A stretch of 36,961 nt of DNA from Clostridiales bacterium. Its GTDB lineage: Bacteria > Bacillota > Clostridia > Christensenellales > Aristaeellaceae. A model generated the notes under the pieces. The model made no database searches and was not told where the DNA came from. It saw only the letters and a program-made list of their open reading frames with translations. The DNA lies in NCBI GenBank assembly GCA_015056415.1, contig SVGJ01000021.1, positions 1 to 36,961 on the forward strand, read 5' to 3'. Shown here piece after piece: positions 16,772-29,351 of this stretch; position 1 is the stretch's first letter, and every line of letters begins with the position of its first letter. A program made the translations under genes and the position numbers.

Positions 16772-17410
16772 TCAGGGTATGCAGATCACAAAACCCGGCT
16801 GCGAGAAATCCGTGGGCAGCAGGGTGGGGTTGAGCATCAGCAGGCGACCGGTGGTGGTGTTCAGCCGCCGTGCGATGGCGGTGAGATTATCGCCGTCCTC
16901 GATGGTATAGCTGCGTCGTCCGGAGCAGGTTTCACGGGTGCCGGCCGGGGGAGCGCAGTACAGGGCGCCCGCTGTCATGGCGCCGGGGCGCAGGGTGGGA
17001 TTGGCGTTGCGCATGGCCTTGTAGCTCACGTTGAGGTTGATGAGCAGGTCGGCGTAGGTTTGGCCGGCCTGTACCCGTTGGGTCGTGTAACCGATGGGGC
17101 ACGGCTGCGATGGCCTTGTGGGCACGATGGGCGGCAGGGGCATTCCGGGCGTGACGGTATTGTCGTCCTGAGCGGTGCCATCCAGTACGGGCCCCTCCTG
17201 CTGGGATGTAATGACCCGGGCGGGAAGGCAGATCTCCGTGCCTGCCGTAATGGACTGAAAGGGGATCTCCGGGTTGAAGGATTCGATGTCCCGCGCGCTG
17301 ATGCTGTTCCGTTGAGCCAGGGAGGAGAGGGTGTCGCCCTCACGCCAGATATAGTAGCTGGCGCCTCGCGGACAGATGCGGGAAGCATTATTTTGGGGCT
17401 GTTGTTCCAT
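16772..17410 (-). CDS. three-LysM-domain protein with paired cysteines
   Basis: 212 aa from ATG 17410, preceded by AAAGGAGG. Three LysM-like units are present: about 13-63 (YYIWREGDTLSSLAQ), 103-156 (TTQRVQAGQTYADLL) and 161-212 (YTIEDGDNLTAIARR). LysM domains bind N-acetylglucosamine polymers such as peptidoglycan or spore cortex. Each unit begins with a Cys and ends with a C-x-P (ICLP, YCAP, ICIP), suggesting a disulfide or metal clamp per domain. A Pro/Thr-rich linker separates units 1 and 2. There is no signal peptide or membrane segment, so a spore-coat role or non-classical export is possible. The gene is divergent from argF. Confidence 0.85.
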   Translation of the reverse strand: MEQQPQNNASRICPRGASYYIWREGDTLSSLAQRNSISARDIESFNPEIPFQSITAGTEICLPARVITSQQEGPVLDGTAQDDNTVTPGMPLPPIVPTRPSQPCPIGYTTQRVQAGQTYADLLINLNVSYKAMRNANPTLRPGAMTAGALYCAPPAGTRETCSGRRSYTIEDGDNLTAIARRLNTTTGRLLMLNPTLLPTDFSQPGFVICIP

Positions 17411-17439
17411 GATGGGAACCTCCTTTACCGATTTGGCGA

Positions 17440-17468
17440 TTCACCTCACGATCATTTTATGCTACAAT
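17440..17468 (+). promoter_or_regulatory. probable promoter of argF-carA-carB
   Basis: TTCACC (17440-17445), 17-base spacer, TACAAT (17463-17468). A small hairpin (GGGTGCA/TGCGCCC, 17476-17482 and 17491-17497) lies right at the expected 5' end of the transcript. I found no convincing ArgR box. Confidence 0.55.
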
Positions 17469-17544
17469 AGAGAGTGGGTGCATGGGAACTTGCGCCCGAT
17501 GAATGATATGCTGCGATTATTGATGACGAAAGGTGATGCACTCC

Positions 17545-18450
17545 ATGAAACATCTGCTGAAGCTGATGGACCTTTCCAAGGAAGAAATCCTCGATCTGCT
17601 CGACCTGGCTGATAAGCTCAAGGCGGAGCGGAAGGCGGGCATCCCGCACCCGATCCTTGCCGGTAAAACGCTGGGCATGATCTTTGAAAAGTCTTCTACC
17701 CGTACCCGCGTGAGCTTTGAAACGGGTATGTATCAGCTGGGTGGTCACGCGCTGTTCCTTTCCTCCCGCGACCTTCAGATCGGCCGTGGCGAGCCCGTGG
17801 AGGATACTGCCCGTGTGCTGAGCCGCTACCTGGATGGCATCATGATCCGCACCTTCGCCCAGGAAGAAGTCGAAGCCCTGGCGGAGTACGGCTCCATCCC
17901 GATCATCAACGGTCTGACGGACTTCTGTCACCCCTGCCAGGTGCTGGCTGATCTGATGACCATCCGCGAGCACAAGGGCAAGCTGGAAGGGCTGAATATG
18001 TGCTACATCGGCGATGGCAACAACATGGCCAACAGCCTGATCGTGGGCGGACTGAAGGTGGGTATGCACGTGTCCATCGCCTGCCCGAAGGACTATCAGC
18101 CCGACCAGAAGGTGCTGGACCTGGCGGCACAGTATCCCGGTCAGTTCTTCATGACTGACAAACCCCTGGAGGCTGCCAAGGATGCCGACGCCATCTTCAC
18201 CGATGTGTGGGCCTCCATGGGTCAGGAGGATGAGAAGGCCATCCGCGAGAAGGCCTTTGCCGGTTACCAGGTGAATCAGGAGCTGCTGGATGTGGCTCAT
18301 GCCGGCTGCATGGTGCAGCATTGCCTGCCCGCACACCGCGGCGAGGAGATCACCGCCGATGTGTTTGAGGCTCATGCAAATGAAATCTTCGACGAGGCGG
18401 AAAACCGGCTCCATGCCCAGAAGGCTGTGCTGGTTGCCTGCATGAAGTAA
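17545..18450 (+). CDS. argF: ornithine carbamoyltransferase
   Basis: 301 aa. It makes citrulline from ornithine and carbamoyl phosphate. The carbamoyl-phosphate loop SSTRTRVSFE is near residue 50, FCHPCQVLAD is the HPxQ motif, and HCLPAHRGEEI contains the ornithine-binding Cys. ATG 17545 is nine bases after GAAAGGTG; two earlier in-frame starts are too close to that site. carA follows 15 bases downstream, so this carbamoyl-phosphate synthetase is most likely dedicated to arginine or citrulline formation. Anabolic versus catabolic direction cannot be read from the sequence; no arginine deiminase or carbamate kinase gene is in the window. Confidence 0.95.
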   Translation: MKHLLKLMDLSKEEILDLLDLADKLKAERKAGIPHPILAGKTLGMIFEKSSTRTRVSFETGMYQLGGHALFLSSRDLQIGRGEPVEDTARVLSRYLDGIMIRTFAQEEVEALAEYGSIPIINGLTDFCHPCQVLADLMTIREHKGKLEGLNMCYIGDGNNMANSLIVGGLKVGMHVSIACPKDYQPDQKVLDLAAQYPGQFFMTDKPLEAAKDADAIFTDVWASMGQEDEKAIREKAFAGYQVNQELLDVAHAGCMVQHCLPAHRGEEITADVFEAHANEIFDEAENRLHAQKAVLVACMK

Positions 18451-18465
18451 GGAAGGAAGAAACGC

Positions 18466-19535
18466 ATGGAAAAGAAAGGTTATCTCCTCCTGGAGGACGG
18501 CACCCTGTACGAGGGCGTTCTCCGGGGCGCGCAGAAGGATGCTGCCGCTGAACTGGTGTTCCTCACCTCTGTGGTGGGCTACATGGATACCCTGACTGAT
18601 CCCGGCTATGAAGGTCAGATCGTTGTGCAGACCTTCCCGGCTATCGGCAACTACGGTGTGATCCCGCTGGAGAACGCCAGCGCTCCCAGGCTTGCCGGCT
18701 ATGTGGTGCGCGAATTGTGCGACGAGCCCAGCAACTTCCGCTGCCAGGGCAAGCTGGATGATTACCTGCGTGATAACGGCGTTACCTGCCTGACCGATGT
18801 GGACACCCGCGCCATTTCCCGCCGCCTGCGCGATAACGGTGTGATGAAGGCAGCGATCCTGTGCGAGAAGCCCGAGGATATCCAGGCCGCCATCGCCAGC
18901 CTCAAGGTCAATGCCGCGAAGGCCTTCCCCAAGGGTTGCGAAGAGTTTATCCCCGCTGCCAATGAGGGCAAGTACAGCGTGGCCCTGTGGGACTTTGGCG
19001 CCAAGGGCAGCCTGCAGGCCGAGCTGGAGGCCCGCGGCTGCGCCGTGACCTGCGTGCCTGCCGATGCTACTGCCGATATGATCGCCGAGCTTCAGCCCGA
19101 TGGCGTGGTCATCACCAATGGCGCAGGCGATCCTGCTGAGTGCGTCAATGCCGTGAACGAGCTGCGTGAGCTGTGCCACAAGCGCATCCCCACCATGGGT
19201 ATCGGCCTGGGCCATCAGCTGCTTGCGCTGAGCCAGAACGGCGGTACCGTGAAGCTGCCCTATGGACACCGCGGCGGCAACCAGCCCGTTAAGGATCTGC
19301 GCACCGGCATGAATTACATCACCAGCCAGAACCATGGTTATGCCGTGGATAATGACAACCTGCCCGACAATGCCACCCTGCGCTTTATCAACTGCAACGA
19401 TGGTACCTGCGAGGGTCTTGACTACAGCGATATGCCCGCCTTCTCGGTGCAGTTCATGCCCCAGATCAGCGGCGGTCCGCTGGATACCCGGTTCCTGTTT
19501 GAACGGTTCATTGCACTGATGGGAGGGAATAAGGA

Positions 19536-19545
<10 letters not shown>
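18466..19545 (+). CDS. carA: carbamoyl-phosphate synthase small subunit with inactivated glutaminase triad
   Basis: 359 aa, full length. The N-terminal domain (about 1-140: LTDPGYEGQIV, GNYGV, DTRAISRRLRDNGV) and the class I amidotransferase domain (about 170-355) are both present. Normally CarA releases ammonia from glutamine with a Cys-His-Glu triad. Here the nucleophile motif GxCLGHQ reads GIGLGHQ (Gly247, codon GGC at 19204), and the distal HPE reads MPQ (Met331 at 19456, Gln333 at 19462). The surrounding motifs GHRGGNQPV and TSQNHGYAV are intact, and codon use looks like that of its neighbours. The subunit is thus predicted to be structural or regulatory and unable to hydrolyse glutamine. 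The gene overlaps carB by 10 bases. Confidence 0.95.
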
Positions 19546-23561
<4,016 letters not shown>

Positions 23562-23568
23562 ACAAATG

Positions 23569-23597
23569 GGGAGAGGCGACAAGGCCTCTCCCTTTCT
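23569..23597 (+). terminator. Rho-independent terminator after carB-dapF
   Basis: Perfect 9-bp stem GGGAGAGGC/GCCTCTCCC (23569-23577, 23584-23592) with a 6-base loop and TTTCT. It ends three bases before the ribosome site of the next gene, so that gene depends on read-through or on a promoter I cannot see. Confidence 0.8.
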
Positions 23598-23610
23598 GCA
23601 AGGAGAACAT

Positions 23611-24264
23611 ATGAAACACGTTCTTTGCTTTGGCGATTCCAACACATGGGGCTTCATCCCCGGAAGCGGAAGGCGTTATGACGAGCATACCCGTTGGACA
23701 GGCGTGCTGGCGGATGCATTGGGCAGCGATTGGCGCGTGCATGAAGAAGGTCTTAATGCCCGCATGAGCATTTTTGATTCTCCCTTCAAGGGCGATGTGA
23801 ATACCAACGGCAAGGATATCTTTGCTACCGTGCTTGATTCCCAGAAGCCGCTGGATGCGCTGGTGATCTGCCTGGGCACCAACGATCTGAAGTATCACCC
23901 CGCCTGGCACGCGGCCCAGGGCGTGGGCAGGCTGGTTAACTATGCTCAGCATGTGGATCAGCTGAACCCCTGGGGTGAGCATGTGTTCCGCAATGGGCCA
24001 AGGATCCTTGTGATTTCTCCCATCGCGGTGGGTGAGGATCTGGCTAACCGTGACGTGCAGGATGACCTGGCAGGCAAGCACGAGGAATCGCGCAAGTTTC
24101 CCCAGGTGTTTGCCGGACTGTGCGCCGGTATGGGCGTTGAACTGCTGGACGCCCAGCAGATCGCCGAGCCCTCGCAGGTGGATTGCATTCACATGGAGCC
24201 GGAGGGCCACCGGGCACTGGGCCTTGCTGTGGCAGAAAAGATCAAAGCTATGATGGAAGAATAA
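23611..24264 (+). CDS. GDSL/SGNH-family esterase
   Basis: 217 aa, arylesterase-like branch of the SGNH hydrolases. Block I is LCFGDSNTWGF with Ser nucleophile near residue 10, block III is ICLGTNDLKY, and block V is DCIHMEPEGH with Asp and His three residues apart. It is fully cytoplasmic, without a signal peptide. ATG 23611 follows AAGGAG (23600-23605). Likely substrates are small acyl or aryl esters; the physiological one is unknown. It is distinct from the SGNH protein at 12840, which has a different block I and a poorer block V. Confidence 0.9.
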   Translation: MKHVLCFGDSNTWGFIPGSGRRYDEHTRWTGVLADALGSDWRVHEEGLNARMSIFDSPFKGDVNTNGKDIFATVLDSQKPLDALVICLGTNDLKYHPAWHAAQGVGRLVNYAQHVDQLNPWGEHVFRNGPRILVISPIAVGEDLANRDVQDDLAGKHEESRKFPQVFAGLCAGMGVELLDAQQIAEPSQVDCIHMEPEGHRALGLAVAEKIKAMMEE

Positions 24265-24301
24265 AAGGAGCGCCGTTGACGCAGTGTCAGCGGCGCTTTG
24301 C
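24264..24301. terminator. bidirectional terminator between the esterase gene and potD
   Basis: AGCGCCG (24269-24275) pairs with CGGCGCT (24291-24297), and the stem can extend inward through TGAC/GTCA. It has flanking A/T runs on both strands and sits between convergent genes. Confidence 0.8.
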
Positions 24302-24313
24302 TATGCCTGGAAA

Positions 24314-25429
24314 TTATTTGGCGTTCTTGACTTCCTTCCACAGGGCGTTGTAGATGGGCATGAAAGTCTCATCGATATCGTTGAAGAACTCGCATCGGTC
24401 GATGACGTCCTGGCTGGGGTTCATCACAGGGCTGGAGGTGTAATCTTCACCCATCAGCTCGATGGCGGTGCTGTTGGGAGAGGAATACCAGATGGCCTCA
24501 CAGTTCTTCTGGGCGATATCGGGGCGGCAGAGGAAGTCCACAAACTTTTCGGCGTTGGACATATTCTTGGCGTCCTTGAGGATGACCATGGGATCCACCC
24601 AGATGTTGCTGCCTTCCATGGGAACGGCATAGGCCAGGTCGGGATTCAGGTCGATGGCGTACTGGGCGTCGCCGGACCACATCACGGCCAGAGCCGCCTC
24701 GCCGGCGACCATCTTGTCCTTGGTCTCGTCTACCTGATAGGCTTTCACGATGCCCTTCTGCTTCTGCTCGATGAGCTTCTGCTTAGCGGCTTCCAGGGCA
24801 TTGACGTCGCGGCTGTTCACGGAGTAACCCAGATACTTCAGCGTCACGCCCATGGAGTCGCGAATGGAGTCCATCATGAAGACATTGTTGGCATATTTCT
24901 CATTCCACAGGATGCCCCAGGAATCCACGGGTTCATCCACCATCTTGGTGTTGTAGAGGATGCCCACGGTGCCCCACATATAGGGGATGGAGTGCGCGCC
25001 ATTGGGATCGTAGCTGGGGTTGCGCAGGCTTTCCATGATGTTTGCCGCGTTGGGGATGTTATCATGGTTGATCTCCGCCAGCAGGCCCTTCTTGAGCATG
25101 CGTTCCACCATGTAGTCGGAGGGGAACACCACATCGAAGGCGCCGGGGTTGGCTTCGACCTGCACCATCATATCCTCGTTGGTGGTGAAGCGCATATAGT
25201 TGACGTGGATGCCTGTCTCCTGCTCAAACTGTTCCAGGACGCTCTCGTCAATGTAGTCCTCCCAGTTGAAGACATTGACCACATTGCCGGACTGAACGGG
25301 AACGGGCGTAGCGGCGGTATCGGGGGCATCGGTGGGGGAGGCTGCGTCCGGCGTGCTGGTGGAGCAGGCGGTCAGCAGCAGGGCAAACAGGGTGACAACG
25401 ATGAGCAGGGCAATCTTGCGAAGCTTCAT
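24314..25429 (-). CDS. potD: spermidine/putrescine ABC transporter substrate-binding lipoprotein
   Basis: 371 aa. A lipoprotein signal (KLRKIALLIVV then LLLTAC, lipidated Cys22) is followed by a Ser/Thr/Pro/Ala-rich linker. The mature domain starts NVFNWEDYIDESVLEQFEQETG, the classical PotD opening, with FDVVFPSDYMVERM and IPYMWGTVGILYN further on. It captures polyamines outside the membrane and delivers them to PotBC. The exact ligand (spermidine or putrescine) is not decided by motifs. It is the last gene of the pot operon and ends at a bidirectional terminator. Confidence 0.95.
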   Translation of the reverse strand: MKLRKIALLIVVTLFALLLTACSTSTPDAASPTDAPDTAATPVPVQSGNVVNVFNWEDYIDESVLEQFEQETGIHVNYMRFTTNEDMMVQVEANPGAFDVVFPSDYMVERMLKKGLLAEINHDNIPNAANIMESLRNPSYDPNGAHSIPYMWGTVGILYNTKMVDEPVDSWGILWNEKYANNVFMMDSIRDSMGVTLKYLGYSVNSRDVNALEAAKQKLIEQKQKGIVKAYQVDETKDKMVAGEAALAVMWSGDAQYAIDLNPDLAYAVPMEGSNIWVDPMVILKDAKNMSNAEKFVDFLCRPDIAQKNCEAIWYSSPNSTAIELMGEDYTSSPVMNPSQDVIDRCEFFNDIDETFMPIYNALWKEVKNAK

Positions 25430-25450
25430 GGTGGTTCATCCTTTCAAAAA

Positions 25451-26218
25451 TTATTTGTTTTCCGCTGTACGGCGGTTGACAATGAGAAGAAGGATCAGCA
25501 GAGCAACGAACATCAGCGCGGAAAGCGCGTTCAGCGTGGGCTCGATGCCGATACGGGCCTTGGAGTAGATCAGCGTGGAGAGATTCTGTACCAGGGGCGA
25601 GGTGGTAAAATAGCTGATGGTGAAGTCATCCAGCGAGAGGGTGAAGGCCAGCATGGCGCCGGTGATGATGCCCTGCTTGCACTCGGGGATGATCACGTGG
25701 GTCAGCGCGTAGGTGGGGGTCGCGCCCAGGTCCAGCGCGGCCTCGTAGCAATGCTTGTTCATCTGCTTCAGCTTGGGCATCACAGACAGGATGACATAGG
25801 GTACATCAAAGGTGATGTGGGCCAGGAGCATGGTCATGTAGCCGCGGTCGACCTTGGTGAAGATGAACAGCAGCATCAGCGAGATTCCGGTCACGATGTC
25901 GGGCATGGTGTTGGGCAGGTTGGTCAGGGTCATCATCATGGCTTGAGGCCGTTTCTTCATGCTGTAGATGCCGATAGCGGCCAGGGTGCCCAGTACGGTG
26001 GAGATGATCATGGCCAGCACGGCGATGCTCAGCGTGACTTGCAGGGCGTTCATGATGGATGCATCGGCGAAGAGCTCCCCATACCAGCGGAAGGAGAAGC
26101 CTTCCCATTTGGCGCGGCTCTTGCCGGCATTGAAGGACTGGATGATCAGCACAACGATGGGGATGTACAGGAACACCAGAATGATGCCCAGGTAGAACTT
26201 CTTCAGGAACTTGATCAC
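25451..26218 (-). CDS. potC: spermidine/putrescine ABC transporter permease PotC
   Basis: 255 aa, about six hydrophobic helices. The cytoplasmic EAA loop is EAALDLGATPTYALTHVIIP, which docks on PotA, and the C-terminus has the conserved LSLDDFTISYFTT. It starts with GTG at 26218, overlapping the potB stop by four bases, with AGGAGGTGG upstream. It forms the channel with PotB. Confidence 0.95.
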   Translation of the reverse strand: MIKFLKKFYLGIILVFLYIPIVVLIIQSFNAGKSRAKWEGFSFRWYGELFADASIMNALQVTLSIAVLAMIISTVLGTLAAIGIYSMKKRPQAMMMTLTNLPNTMPDIVTGISLMLLFIFTKVDRGYMTMLLAHITFDVPYVILSVMPKLKQMNKHCYEAALDLGATPTYALTHVIIPECKQGIITGAMLAFTLSLDDFTISYFTTSPLVQNLSTLIYSKARIGIEPTLNALSALMFVALLILLLIVNRRTAENK

Positions 26219-27204
26219 AGCATGCCACCTCCTTCGCCATTGGGATCAGCCTTGCGCAGGATGGAGAGGCTCACCAGGATCAGGATCATCATGATCAGCG
26301 AAAGGGCGCTGCCCACATTCCAGTTGCCCTCGCTGAGGAAGTTCAGCTCGATCAGGTCGCCGAACATCATGGAGTTGCCGCCGCCCAGCATTCTGGGGAT
26401 GAAGAACGTGGTGACGGAAGGCATAAACACCATGGTGATGCCGCTGATAACGCCGGGGAGACTCAGGGGCAGGGTGACCTTGGTGAAGGTTCTTATCTCG
26501 TTGCAGCCAAGATCCTGGGCTGCTTCGCCCAGCTTGGGATCCTGTTTGCTGAGCACCGTATAGATGGGGAAGACCATGAACGGCAGGAAGTTGTACACCA
26601 TACCCAGCAGCACGGCGCCGGAGTTGTACATCAGCTGTACACCATTGAGGCCGATCATGCGCAGGAACTGATTGATCAGGCCCTGATCCTCCAGGAGGCT
26701 CATCCAGGCGATGGTGCGCAGCAGGAAATTCATCCACATGGGAATGATGAAAAGCACCACCAGGCTGGAGCCAAGCTTCATGTTGCGGTCAGCCATGAAC
26801 AGCGCGGCGGGATAGCCCAGCAGCAGGCAGATCAGCGTGCACAGGAAGGCCATCCACAGGGAGTAGACCAGCGTATCCACATTCACGGTGCCGCGGGTGA
26901 TATAGGCCGCGGCCTCCGGGCCAAGGGATTCATAGAGCTGGTTCTTGGCGTAGTTGCTGTCCCAGAAGTGGCGGAAGTTATCCAGCGTGAAGGCGCCGGA
27001 GGCGTCGGTCAGGGCGTAGTAAGCGATCAGGATCACCGGAACGATGGTGAAAAGGATCATCCACAGGGTGTAAGGCGCCGCGAAAAGGGAACGTTTCACG
27101 CCATTGTTGCGGCGGATGGAGGCGGCAATCATGGCGATGAAGGCCAGCAATCCCACGCACATCAGCACCCATGCCCACCAGGGCAGGCTCATATCATAGC
27201 GCAT
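26215..27204 (-). CDS. potB: spermidine/putrescine ABC transporter permease PotB with extra N-terminal helix
   Basis: 329 aa, noticeably longer than usual PotB (roughly 275-290). The extra part is at the N-terminus: a hydrophobic helix from about residue 6 to 28 (LPWWAWVLMCVGLLAFIAMI), before the standard permease that begins near LFAAPYTLWMILFTIVPV. The EAA-type loop is EAAQDLGCNEIRTFTKVTLP. The early ATG 27204 is credible because the GGAGGTG within the last codons of potA is correctly spaced, so the extension is probably real. Its role is unknown; it would give seven rather than six helices. Confidence 0.93.
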   Translation of the reverse strand: MRYDMSLPWWAWVLMCVGLLAFIAMIAASIRRNNGVKRSLFAAPYTLWMILFTIVPVILIAYYALTDASGAFTLDNFRHFWDSNYAKNQLYESLGPEAAAYITRGTVNVDTLVYSLWMAFLCTLICLLLGYPAALFMADRNMKLGSSLVVLFIIPMWMNFLLRTIAWMSLLEDQGLINQFLRMIGLNGVQLMYNSGAVLLGMVYNFLPFMVFPIYTVLSKQDPKLGEAAQDLGCNEIRTFTKVTLPLSLPGVISGITMVFMPSVTTFFIPRMLGGGNSMMFGDLIELNFLSEGNWNVGSALSLIMMILILVSLSILRKADPNGEGGGML

Positions 27205-27208
27205 GGCA

Positions 27209-28258
<1,050 letters not shown>

Positions 28259-28292
28259 AAGGGCAGTCTCCCTTCAATCAACAATCTGTATA

Positions 28293-28835
28293 TCAAAAAC
28301 TGGGGGGAGTGGAGATCCACAGAACCTTGGCCCGGGTCTTTCCGGCGTTCATCAGATAGTGCGTTACCTTGGGGTGGATGCAGAAGCTGTAGCCTGTCTT
28401 AACGCGAATCTTCTTTTCGCCCATGACCAGGAAAATGCTGCCGGAGAGCACGTAGCCGAATTCCTCGGCTTCGCTGGGCGGCAAGGGAGCGGTATGTCCA
28501 CCCTCGGCCATGTCTACCAGAATGGGTTCCATGTCGTTCTTCTGGGCGTCCGGTACCAGCCAGGTGATGGAACCGCACAGATCCTCATCATCCAGCTTTT
28601 CAAACATATCCTGAGGCGCGAAGACGATCTTCTGCTCCTGCTTCTCGTTAAAGAAGGAAGGAAGCGAGCTGCCCAGGCATTCCAGCAGATCCGTCAGTGT
28701 GGCGATGGAGGGGGAAGCCAGGTTGCGCTCCACCTGAGAGATAAAGCCTTTGCTCAATTCACAACGGTCGGCCAGCTCTTCCTGCGTCAGCCCACGCTGT
28801 AATCGAAGCTGGCGAAGCTTCTCGCCGATATCCAT
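28293..28835 (-). CDS. XRE-family regulator with C-terminal cupin (PuuR-like)
   Basis: 180 aa. The N-terminal XRE helix-turn-helix is at about 5-59 (LRLQRGLTQEELADRCELSKGFISQVERN), and a cupin_2 barrel is at about 100-175 (EEFGYVLSGSIFLVMGEKKIRVKTGYSFCIHPKVTHY). This two-domain architecture is typical of regulators next to polyamine transport or catabolism genes. The gene is the first of the unit leading into potABCD (34-base gap), so it probably senses a polyamine or related metabolite and controls its own operon. AAGGAGGG precedes ATG 28835. Two palindromes in its leader are candidate operators. Confidence 0.92.
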   Translation of the reverse strand: MDIGEKLRQLRLQRGLTQEELADRCELSKGFISQVERNLASPSIATLTDLLECLGSSLPSFFNEKQEQKIVFAPQDMFEKLDDEDLCGSITWLVPDAQKNDMEPILVDMAEGGHTAPLPPSEAEEFGYVLSGSIFLVMGEKKIRVKTGYSFCIHPKVTHYLMNAGKTRAKVLWISTPPSF

Positions 28836-28865
28836 GCAAAATCCCTCCTTTTTTCGGGTGAATGC

Positions 28866-28918
28866 GGTTTAGTGATTCTAAACCGGGAATCGATGTCGTG
28901 AGTTTAGAAAAACTAAAC
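28866..28918 (-). promoter_or_regulatory. two tandem GTTTAG-N5-CTAAAC palindromes, candidate operators
   Basis: Site 1: GGTTTAG-TGATT-CTAAACC (28866-28884, 7-bp arms). Site 2: GTTTAG-AAAAA-CTAAAC (28902-28918, 6-bp arms). Arms are identical, spacers are both five bases, and the centres are 35 bp apart. They lie between the -10 box and the regulator's ribosome site. They could be DNA operators for the XRE protein or, less likely, RNA hairpins. Confidence 0.75.
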
Positions 28919-28933
28919 CTCAAAACGATATAC

Positions 28934-28962
28934 ATTAAACCACAGCCGGGGCCCTATGTCAA
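28934..28962 (-). promoter_or_regulatory. promoter of the XRE-potABCD operon
   Basis: On the minus strand: perfect TTGACA (28957-28962), 17-base spacer, TTTAAT (28934-28939). Transcription should start near 28927, placing both palindromes in the early transcribed region. Confidence 0.82.
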
Positions 28963-29026
28963 TACTTCTAATTAATTTCATGGAAAATATTATTGAAAAA
29001 TACAGTCCGGGTACAAGCGCAAGGCC

Positions 29027-29055
29027 TTGCTATTTTTCAATGAATCGGATATAAT
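29027..29055 (+). promoter_or_regulatory. promoter of the trpS T-box leader
   Basis: TTGCTA (29027-29032), 17-base spacer, perfect TATAAT (29050-29055). Confidence 0.75.
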
Positions 29056-29059
29056 AGAG

Positions 29060-29296
29060 GAAACCGAAGACGAGCAGGGTGTTGCGCAAGGCAGCTCAAA
29101 GAGAGCCGGGGCAGGTGAGAGCCCGGCAGCAGGCGGCGCAACCGTGGAGCTCTGAGGGCGCGGGGGAACAGGCATTTGCCCAGTATCCCGCGACGGATTC
29201 CCCCGTGAAAGGGAGAGAGAGGCGCGTTTTGTTGCGCGCAACAGGGGTGGCACCGCAGTCATCTGTCCCCGTGGACGGATGGGCTGCGTTTTTATT
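29060..29296 (+). promoter_or_regulatory. T-box leader (tryptophan) of trpS
   Basis: The T-box motif AGGGGTGGCACCGC is at 29243-29256, overlapping a terminator whose arms are GCAGTCATCTGTCC (29255-29268) and 29273-29287, followed by a T-rich tract. Stem I: GAGC (29072-29075) with GCTC (29147-29150), and GTTGCGC (29081-29087) with GCGCAAC (29134-29140). Between these arms sits TGG (29143-29145), two bases after AAC and followed by A, the expected Trp specifier. Uncharged tRNA(Trp) should promote read-through into trpS. Confidence 0.93.
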
Positions 29297-29351
29297 TTCA
29301 AGGCGTGTGGGCGTCCCCTTAGCCGACTGCCGAATGTAAGGAGGTTTCCCC

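Noticed and set aside
17476-17497. Hairpin before argF as an ArgR operator
   Set aside because: It does not resemble the AT-rich ARG box and is better explained as a small 5' hairpin.
24284-26563. A 759-codon plus-strand open frame opposite potD and potC
   Set aside because: Shadow of real minus-strand transporter genes; it runs through the intergenic terminator and shows His/Gly-rich nonsense composition.
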